A DNA stretch of 64,000 nucleotides from Azospirillum brasilense (GTDB taxonomy: Bacteria > Pseudomonadota > Alphaproteobacteria > Azospirillales > Azospirillaceae). The stretch is from positions 124,001 through 188,000 of the forward strand of contig NZ_QOKV01000008.1 of assembly GCF_008365405.1 (NCBI RefSeq), given 5' to 3'. Below the pieces are notes generated by a model. That model saw nothing but the letters and a program-made list of their open reading frames with translations. It did no database searches and was not told where the DNA came from. Positions 57,111 through 64,000 of this stretch are shown here, in pieces; position 1 is the stretch's first letter; each line of letters starts with the position of its first letter. The position numbers and the translations under genes are program-made.

Positions 57111-58361
57111 TTACAGCGGCACGCCCTTGATCATCCGCGGCAGCTCGCCGACCACGCCCATCGCGTGCCGCATGAAGAAGCGCTTCAGCGGCGGCAGGCG
57201 GTTGACGACGGCCATGCCGACGTCGCGGGCCAGCTTGATCGGCGGGATGTTGTTGGAGAACAGGTGCACCAGACCGTCGCAGACCACGGCCAGCAGCACC
57301 GTGTCGAAGCGGCGCCAGCGCTGGAAGCGGGCCAGCACCTCCGGCGAGCCGACGTCCAGCCCCAGCCGGTGGGCGTCCACGATCACCTCGGCGAGCGCCG
57401 CCACGTCGCGCAGGCCCAGGTTCAGCCCCTGCCCGGCGATGGGGTGGATGGCGTGGGCCGCCTCGCCGATCAGGGCGACGCGCTCGGCGATGAAGCGCTC
57501 GGCCAGCAGGACCGACAGCGGCCAGGCATCGCGCCGGGTCACCAGCTCGATGTCGCCCAGATAGCCGCCCGAACGCCGGGTCAGCTCGTCGATGAACTGG
57601 TCCTCCGGCAGCTTCAGATACATGTCGACCAGCGACCGCTTCTCGCTCCACACGATGGAGGAGCGGTTCTCGGTCATCGGCAGCACGGCGAAGGGGCCGT
57701 TGGGCAGGAAATGCTCCACCGCCACGCCGTTGTGCGGCTCCGAATGGCGGATCGTGCAGATGATCGCGGACTGGTCGTAGGCCCAGGTCCGCAGCTTGAT
57801 CCCGGCGCTCTCCCGCGCCAGCGAGCGGCGCCCGTCGGCCCCGACGACCAGCCGCGCCTTGACCACCCGCCCGTCGGCCAGCGTCACCGTGGCGCCGCTG
57901 CGGTTGCGCTCGATCGACACCGCCTGGGCGGGGGCCAGATGGTGCAGGCCGGGCAGTTCCTTGGCGCGGGCGAACAGGGCGCGGCGCATGTCCTTGTTGT
58001 CGAGAATCCAGCCGAAGGGCTGGTTCTTGCCGTCCCAGGTCAGCTCCGTGTGGTCGTAATGGACGAACAGGGGCGAGAACTGGTCGGCGACCCGGATGTC
58101 CAGGATCGGGCCGGCGTAGGGCTCCATGTGCTTCCACACGCCCGCCCCCTCCAGCACCTTCATCGAGGCGTAGGCGACCGCCGTGGTGCGGATGTCGAAA
58201 TCGTCTCCCGCCTGCCGGTCCGGGCTGTCGCGGTCGATGCAGACCACCGGAACGCCCGCGGTGGCCAGCGCCGCCGCCATGCTGAGCCCGGCCAGTCCGC
58301 CGCCCAACACGACGACGTCGGTCGTGATCTCCTGCGCTGCGGTGGTGCCCGATTCGGTCAT
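57111..58361 (-). CDS. UbiH/UbiF/VisC-type FAD monooxygenase (ubiquinone biosynthesis)
   Basis: A 416-residue aromatic-ring hydroxylase. The Rossmann motif VVVLGGGLAGLSMAAALATA is N-terminal, the DG motif is VVGADGRRSLARE (about residue 165), and the GD-type motif ALIGEAAHAIHPIAGQGLNL (about 290) is the signature of UbiH/UbiF/Coq6 proteins. It probably hydroxylates a ubiquinone precursor; which ring position cannot be told. It has no close operon partner and converges on thpR. Confidence 0.9.
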   Translation of the reverse strand: MTESGTTAAQEITTDVVVLGGGLAGLSMAAALATAGVPVVCIDRDSPDRQAGDDFDIRTTAVAYASMKVLEGAGVWKHMEPYAGPILDIRVADQFSPLFVHYDHTELTWDGKNQPFGWILDNKDMRRALFARAKELPGLHHLAPAQAVSIERNRSGATVTLADGRVVKARLVVGADGRRSLARESAGIKLRTWAYDQSAIICTIRHSEPHNGVAVEHFLPNGPFAVLPMTENRSSIVWSEKRSLVDMYLKLPEDQFIDELTRRSGGYLGDIELVTRRDAWPLSVLLAERFIAERVALIGEAAHAIHPIAGQGLNLGLRDVAALAEVIVDAHRLGLDVGSPEVLARFQRWRRFDTVLLAVVCDGLVHLFSNNIPPIKLARDVGMAVVNRLPPLKRFFMRHAMGVVGELPRMIKGVPL

Positions 58362-59019
<658 letters not shown>

Positions 59020-59032
59020 GGCGTTTTGGAGG

Positions 59033-59100
59033 AAGCGGACAGGGCGGGGCGTCGTGGCCCGGCCCCTCCCGCCAGGGGGGAAGGCGCGTCCGCTTTTTCT
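59033..59100 (+). terminator. Terminator after glnZ
   Basis: AAGCGGAC (59033-59040) and GTCCGCTT (59088-59095) pair, with further GC-rich folding between them, followed by T-rich sequence. It lies 14 bases after the glnZ stop, which supports a monocistronic transcript. The remaining bases to 59370 hold no gene that I can support. Confidence 0.65.
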
Positions 59101-59370
59101 TGCAGCGGGGCATCGATGATCTGCCCGGTGACTTGAGGCCGGGCGCGCCAGTCTTTCCACTGTGACGCCAAGGCCGCCGGAACGGGCGGCGTATGCTTTC
59201 CCTTGACCGGGCCTCGTCCGGTTTTGTGCCCTTGTGCCGGGACTCCACCGTCGATAGGATCGTTTCCGTTTCGTATCGGGCAGAGGCCCCCAGAGGCCCC
59301 TGACGGGCCGTGCCCCTTGGGGCCGGCCCGGCCTTCTCGGGCCGTCCTCATGGAAAGGATTCTCGGCGGC

Positions 59371-60618
59371 ATGTCGCTCCCGGACCTCGGCACCTTCGCT
59401 CTCGTCAACGACCGGCTCGACCGGCTGTCGGACTACCCCTTCACCCGGCTGGCGGCGCTGCTGTCCGGGGTGACGCCGCGCGCCAACGCCGAGCCGATCC
59501 TGATGTCGGTGGGCGAGCCGCAGCACCAGCCGCCGGCCATCATCGACGAGACGCTGCGCGCCAACGCCCATCTGTGGGGCAAATACCCGCCGGTCGGCGG
59601 CACGCCGGAGTTCCGCGAGGCGGTGGGCGCTTGGCTGACCCGCCGCTACGCCCTGCCGGACGGGCTGTTCGACGCCGAAAAGTCTGTCCTGCCGGTGTCC
59701 GGCACGCGCGAGGCGCTGTTCCTGCTCGCCCTGCTGGCCGTGCCGCCGAGCAAGGCGGGCCGGCAGCCGGCGGTGCTGATGCCCAACCCCTTCTACGCGC
59801 CCTACGAGGGGGCGGCGCTGCTCGCGGGGGCGGAGCCGGTGTTCCTGCCCTCCACCCGCGAAACCGGCTTCCTGCCCGACCTCGACGCGCTGACGCCGGA
59901 GCTGCTGGAGCGCACGGCGCTGTTCTACCTCTGCACCCCGGCCAACCCGCAGGGGGCGGCGGCCGACGCCGCCTATCTGGAGCGGGCGATCGGGCTGGCA
60001 CGGCGCTACGGCTTCATCCTGGCGGTGGACGAGTGCTACGCCGAGATCTATCTGGACACGCCGCCGGTCGGCGCGCTCCAGGTCGCCGCGGGCCTCAACC
60101 ATGAAGGCCCCGATCATAAGGCAGGCCCCTGGGCGAACATCCTGGTCTTCCATTCCCTGTCCAAGCGGTCGAGCGCCGCCGGGCTGCGGTCGGGCTTCGT
60201 GGCCGGCGATCCGGAGCTGATGTCCCGCTTCACCCGCCTGCGCAGCTACTCCAACGCCGGGATGCCGCTGCCGGTGCTGGCGGCCAGCGCCGCCCTGTGG
60301 CGGGACGAGGCGCATGTCGAGGAGAACCGCGCGTTCTACCGCGCCAAGTTCGACGCGGCGGAGGCCGCGCTGAAGGGACGCTACGGCTACTACCGCCCGG
60401 ACGGCGGCTTCTTCCTGTGGCTGGAGGTCGGCGACGGCGAGGAGGCGACGCGCCGGCTGTGGGCGGAGGGCGGCATCCGCGTGCTGCCCGGCGCCTACCT
60501 GACCCGCAGCAACCCCGGCGAGGCCAATCCCGGCGCCCCCTTCATCCGCATCGCGCTGGTGAACGACGCCGAGACGGTCGCCCACGCCTGCGCCGCCATC
60601 GCCCGCATTCTGGGATAA
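59371..60618 (+). CDS. Class I/II aminotransferase (aspartate/DAP-type)
   Basis: A 415-residue PLP aminotransferase. It has the KYPPVGGTPEFREAVGAW region, the PLP pocket SGTREALFLLALL, CTPANPQG (Asn), VDECYAEIYLD (Asp/Tyr), and the Schiff-base Lys in FHSLSKRSSAAGLRSGF. It resembles N-succinyldiaminopimelate/aspartate aminotransferases; the exact substrate is open. The start at 59371 follows GGAAAGGA; ATG 59350 would add seven residues. An aminotransferase gene next to glnZ has been described in A. brasilense, as I recall. Confidence 0.88.
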   Translation: MSLPDLGTFALVNDRLDRLSDYPFTRLAALLSGVTPRANAEPILMSVGEPQHQPPAIIDETLRANAHLWGKYPPVGGTPEFREAVGAWLTRRYALPDGLFDAEKSVLPVSGTREALFLLALLAVPPSKAGRQPAVLMPNPFYAPYEGAALLAGAEPVFLPSTRETGFLPDLDALTPELLERTALFYLCTPANPQGAAADAAYLERAIGLARRYGFILAVDECYAEIYLDTPPVGALQVAAGLNHEGPDHKAGPWANILVFHSLSKRSSAAGLRSGFVAGDPELMSRFTRLRSYSNAGMPLPVLAASAALWRDEAHVEENRAFYRAKFDAAEAALKGRYGYYRPDGGFFLWLEVGDGEEATRRLWAEGGIRVLPGAYLTRSNPGEANPGAPFIRIALVNDAETVAHACAAIARILG

Positions 60619-60704
60619 GGGCCGCCCGGTTCGGCTCACGTCACCCCGGTCTTTCGCCCCGAAGGACGGGTTCGGTACAGCACGTTCTTGAGGACCTTCT
60701 GCCC

Positions 60705-63230
60705 ATGGCACGACCCGCAAGCCCCCGCAGCGGAAGCGGCAAAAGCGCCGGAGCACGGCCCGCCGGAGCGCGGCCGGAGAAGCCGCCCTTCTTCTCGCCC
60801 GCCACGCGCGCCTTCGTGGTGGCGCGGGCGCGCGAGCTGGCGGGCTTTGCGCTGGGCGTGGTCGGTCTGGTGCTGATGGTCATCCTGGGCAGCTACAACC
60901 CGGCCGACCCCTCGTGGAACGCGGTTCCGGCGGCGGACGCCCACATCCACAACCTGTTCGGCCGGTTCGGCGCCCATCTGGCGGATGTCCTGATCCAGTC
61001 GCTGGGCTGGGCGGCCTATCTGCTGGCGCTGGTCCCGATGATGTGGGGCTGGCGGCTCAGCCTGCAGAAGAGCATCCGCCACCCGCTGTTCCGCAGCGTG
61101 CTGGCGGTGTGGGGCGTGCTTCTGGTCGCCATGTTCCTGGCCGGAATGGGCGGCGGAGGCGGAGACCCGCTGAACGGCCATCCCGGCGGCAGCTTCGGCA
61201 TCGTCCTGCTGGACGGGGTCAGCAAGCTGCTGTTCGGCGGCCCCGGCAATCCGCTGGTCGGCACCGTGGCCGGCGTGGCCGGCGGGCTGATCCTGTTCGT
61301 CGCCATGGGCCTGTCGATCCGCGAATGGGCGGCCAGCCTGCGCGAGACCGCCGCCGGCCTCGCCCGCCTCGGGCGGGGCGCGCGGGCCGGCGTGTCCTTC
61401 GTGCGCGACAAGGGCGCGGAGGCCGCGCGCAATGCCGCCCGCCAGACCGGCGGCCTGCTGCGCCGGGAGCCCAGCCTCGCCACGGCGGGGAAGGAGGCCG
61501 CCGCCCCGACTCTCGACGACACGCCCGACGAGGACGGCGGCGCCATCACCCTGCGCGCCGCGCCGCGCGGCCGGCTGTCCGACTCGATCAGCGTCGAACC
61601 GCGCGTGGAGGCCAAGACCCGCGCCGTTCCGGTGGTCACCCCGCCCGCCGGGGGCAAGACGAAGGCCGCCGACCAAGGGCGCCCGGCCAAGCAGGCCGCC
61701 CTCAATCTGGAGGAGGCGGACGGCTACGAGCTGCCGCCGCTCGACCTGCTCCAGATCGTCCCGACCAGCGTGCGCGGCGAGAAGGTGGACGAGGCGGCGC
61801 TGCGCGAGAACGCGGTGAAGCTGGAAGGCGTGCTGTCCGACTTCGGCGTGCGCGGCGAGGTGCAGAAGGTCCATCCCGGCCCGGTCGTCACGCTCTACGA
61901 GCTGGAGCCGGCGCCCGGCACCAAGTCGTCCCGCGTCATCGGTCTGGCCGACGACATCGCCCGCTCGATGAGCGCGGTGTCGGTCCGCGTCGCCGTGGTG
62001 CCGGGCCGCAACGTCATCGGCATCGAGCTGCCCAACGCCAAGCGCGAAACGGTGCTGCTGCGCGAGCTGCTGGCCGGCGACGTCTTCGACAAGACGGCGG
62101 GCAAGCTGCTGCTGGCGCTGGGCAAGGACATCGGGGGCCAGTCGGTGGTGGCCGACCTCGCCCGCTTCCCGCACCTGCTGGTCGCCGGCACGACGGGCTC
62201 GGGCAAGTCGGTGGCGATCAACACGATGATCCTGTCGCTGCTCTACCGTCTGCCGCCCGACCGCTGCCGCTTCATCATGATCGACCCCAAGATGCTGGAG
62301 CTGTCGGTCTATGAGGGCATCCCCCATCTGCTGACGCCGGTCGTCACCGATCCGAAGAAGGCCGTGGTCGCCCTGAAATGGACGGTGCGGGAGATGGAGG
62401 ACCGCTACCGCAACATGTCCAAGCTGGGCGTGCGCAACATCGAGGGCTACAACGCCCGCCTGCGCGAAGCCCGCGCCGACGGCGAGCTGCTGACCCGCCG
62501 CGTCCAGACCGGCTTCGACCCCGACACCGGCAAGCCGATCTTCGAGGAGCAGCCGCTCGATCTGAAGGAGCTGCCCTACATCGTGGTCATCGTGGACGAG
62601 ATGGCCGACCTGATGCTGGTGGCGGGCAAGGACATCGAGGCGGCGATCCAGCGGCTGGCCCAGATGGCCCGCGCCGCCGGCATCCACCTGATCATGGCGA
62701 CGCAGCGCCCGTCGGTGGACGTCATCACCGGCACCATCAAGGCCAACTTCCCGACCCGCATCAGCTTCCAGGTGACCAGCAAGATCGACAGCCGCACCAT
62801 CCTGGGGGAGCAGGGGGCGGAGCAGCTGCTCGGCCAGGGCGACATGCTCTACATGGCCGGCGGCGGCCGCATCACCCGCGTCCACGGCCCCTTCGTCGCC
62901 GACGGCGAGGTCGAGCAGGTGGTGAAGTTCCTCAAGACCCAGGGCGAGCCGAGCTACGTCGACTCCATCACCGAGGAGGACGACGAGGACGGCGGCTCCT
63001 TCGACGACGGGTCGGGCGCCGGCGGCGGGTCGGGCGACGACCTCTACGACAAGGCGGTGGCGGTGGTCTGCCGCGAGCGCAAGGCGTCGACCAGCTTTAT
63101 CCAGCGCCAGCTCCGCATCGGCTACAACTCCGCCGCCCGCCTGATCGAGCGGATGGAGACCGAGGGCGTGGTCAGCAAGCCCAACCACGCCGGCAAGCGC
63201 GAGGTTCTGGCCCGCAACATTGAGGAGTGA
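60705..63230 (+). CDS. ftsK: DNA translocase FtsK
   Basis: An 841-residue septal motor that pumps chromosome ends through the division site and activates XerCD recombination. It has four to five N-terminal membrane helices (about residues 45-205), a Pro/Ala-rich linker, the alpha/beta motor with Walker A GTTGSGKSVAIN (about residue 500) and Walker B IVVIVDEMADLMLV, and a C-terminal gamma winged helix (TSFIQRQLRIGYNSAARLIE) that reads KOPS sites. ATG 60705 is used. lolA follows, as in many alphaproteobacteria. Confidence 0.96.
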   Translation: MARPASPRSGSGKSAGARPAGARPEKPPFFSPATRAFVVARARELAGFALGVVGLVLMVILGSYNPADPSWNAVPAADAHIHNLFGRFGAHLADVLIQSLGWAAYLLALVPMMWGWRLSLQKSIRHPLFRSVLAVWGVLLVAMFLAGMGGGGGDPLNGHPGGSFGIVLLDGVSKLLFGGPGNPLVGTVAGVAGGLILFVAMGLSIREWAASLRETAAGLARLGRGARAGVSFVRDKGAEAARNAARQTGGLLRREPSLATAGKEAAAPTLDDTPDEDGGAITLRAAPRGRLSDSISVEPRVEAKTRAVPVVTPPAGGKTKAADQGRPAKQAALNLEEADGYELPPLDLLQIVPTSVRGEKVDEAALRENAVKLEGVLSDFGVRGEVQKVHPGPVVTLYELEPAPGTKSSRVIGLADDIARSMSAVSVRVAVVPGRNVIGIELPNAKRETVLLRELLAGDVFDKTAGKLLLALGKDIGGQSVVADLARFPHLLVAGTTGSGKSVAINTMILSLLYRLPPDRCRFIMIDPKMLELSVYEGIPHLLTPVVTDPKKAVVALKWTVREMEDRYRNMSKLGVRNIEGYNARLREARADGELLTRRVQTGFDPDTGKPIFEEQPLDLKELPYIVVIVDEMADLMLVAGKDIEAAIQRLAQMARAAGIHLIMATQRPSVDVITGTIKANFPTRISFQVTSKIDSRTILGEQGAEQLLGQGDMLYMAGGGRITRVHGPFVADGEVEQVVKFLKTQGEPSYVDSITEEDDEDGGSFDDGSGAGGGSGDDLYDKAVAVVCRERKASTSFIQRQLRIGYNSAARLIERMETEGVVSKPNHAGKREVLARNIEE

Positions 63231-63239
63231 ACGGCGGTT

Positions 63240-63347
63240 GCCCCCTCCCTAGTCCTCCCCCTCCCCCTCTTCGAGGTGGAGGGGACTGCCGCCGCTTCGC
63301 CCATGCCTCCTCTCCCTCGAAGAGGGGGAGGGTTGGGGAGGGGGTTA
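63240..63347. repeat. Palindromic intergenic element between ftsK and lolA
   Basis: A roughly 108-bp unit with complementary blocks CCTCCCCCTCCCCCTCTTCG and CGAAGAGGGGGAGG and outer CCCCCTCCC/GGGAGGGGG ends. It begins right after the ftsK stop and belongs to the same style of repeat as those at 39733 and 52698. Confidence 0.75.
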
Positions 63348-63422
63348 AGCGCTCTTTCTCCTTGGAACCACCACCGCCGCGCCCCATTTCCGCCCGGAAC
63401 GTCCGGTTACCTAGCAGGCATC

Positions 63423-64000
63423 ATGAAGATCCCGTTCCGCCGCATTCTGGCTGCCGCCGCTCTCTCCGCCTCCGTCGCCATGACCATGGCTGGCGCCGTC
63501 CCCGCGCTCGCCGCGCCGCGCGCCGCCGCCCTGTCCACCCAGGACCAGGCGCTGGTGGCCCAGGCGGAAAACTATCTGAACGGCATCGGCACGCTGCAAT
63601 CGAAGTTCGTGCAGGTCGCTCCGAACGGCCACCAGACGGCCGGCACCTTCTACCTCGCGCGTCCCGGCCGGATGCGGCTGGAATACGACCCGCCGGTGAA
63701 GGACTTCGTCGTCGCCGACGGCGCCTTCATCTTCTATTGGGACGGCGAGATGCGGCAGCAGTCCAGCGCCCCCATCGGCAGCACGCTGGCCGACTTCATC
63801 CTGCGCAAGAACATCCGGCTGTCCGGCGACGTGACGGTGACCGGGGTCTATCAGGCGCCGGGGCTGGTGGAGATCAGCCTGACCGAGACCAAGGACCCCG
63901 GCAAGGGCACCCTGACGCTGGTTTTCGAGGACCGGCCCTTCCAGCTCCGCAAATGGCGGGTGCTGGACGCCCAGGGGCTGACGACCGAGGTGGCGCTGAT
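63423..64000 (+). CDS. lolA: Outer membrane lipoprotein carrier protein LolA, 3' end cut by window
   Basis: A periplasmic chaperone that carries lipoproteins from the LolCDE complex to the outer membrane. The visible 192 residues have a signal peptide (about 1-31, ending PALAAP) and the LolA fold: TLQSKFVQVAPNGHQTAGTF, YLARPGRMRLEYDPP, and a strand rich in aromatic residues (FIFYWDGEMRQQSS). Usual length is about 200-220 residues, so only the C-terminal part is missing. Confidence 0.92.
   Translation, partial: MKIPFRRILAAAALSASVAMTMAGAVPALAAPRAAALSTQDQALVAQAENYLNGIGTLQSKFVQVAPNGHQTAGTFYLARPGRMRLEYDPPVKDFVVADGAFIFYWDGEMRQQSSAPIGSTLADFILRKNIRLSGDVTVTGVYQAPGLVEISLTETKDPGKGTLTLVFEDRPFQLRKWRVLDAQGLTTEVAL

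Overview
The window reads as one continuous, GC-rich, gene-dense segment of an alphaproteobacterial genome. It is most likely Azospirillum, close to A. brasilense. The strongest pointer is the PII protein at 58681-59019, which matches the A. brasilense GlnZ sequence as I remember it and is followed by an aminotransferase gene. A SAM-II riboswitch, the MurJ/TrpS pair and the lack of insertion sequences fit a core chromosomal location. I see about 60 protein genes, two of them cut by the window edges, and no rRNA, tRNA, CRISPR array or transposase.

Region by region: 1-9.5 kb holds spermidine synthase (partial), an exported alpha/beta hydrolase, an OpgC-like acyltransferase, a divergent SDR/TetR pair with two matching operators, a CatB-type acetyltransferase, a MarR regulator, YchJ and YkgJ-type metal-site proteins and pyroglutamyl peptidase. 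9.5-16.2 kb holds trpS, murJ, a hybrid sensor kinase and a branched-chain amino acid binding protein. 16.2-18.5 kb is the most unusual part: a plasmid-type RepA gene flanked on both sides by about a dozen copies of a 17-bp iteron, with a dense cluster of GANTC sites. It looks like an iteron replication origin set among housekeeping genes. 18.5-28 kb holds a PAP2 phosphatase, glnD, mutS, small stress and regulatory proteins, and metZ behind a SAM-II riboswitch.

28-36 kb carries a phasin, an LpoA-like lipoprotein divergent from and overlapping rsmI, then yraN, a SirB1-family protein, gshB, an NAD-binding reductase/regulator pair and folA. 36-50 kb carries a Cache-domain chemoreceptor, hemW-rdgB-rph, the heat-shock genes hrcA-grpE and dnaK-dnaJ, a CheY-like regulator, a DUF1848 protein and a membrane diguanylate cyclase. 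50-64 kb carries a YbbA/YbbP-type ABC exporter divergent from a TesA-like esterase, a FIST sensor protein, an aldo/keto reductase, thpR, a ubiquinone-type hydroxylase, glnZ, an aminotransferase, ftsK and the start of lolA.

Functional links: GlnD (uridylyltransferase) and GlnZ (its PII substrate, Tyr51) form the nitrogen-sensing core. HrcA, GrpE, DnaK and DnaJ form the chaperone system and its repressor. Intergenic spaces carry families of GC-rich palindromic elements with inverted-repeat ends, one of which lies inside the putative origin.
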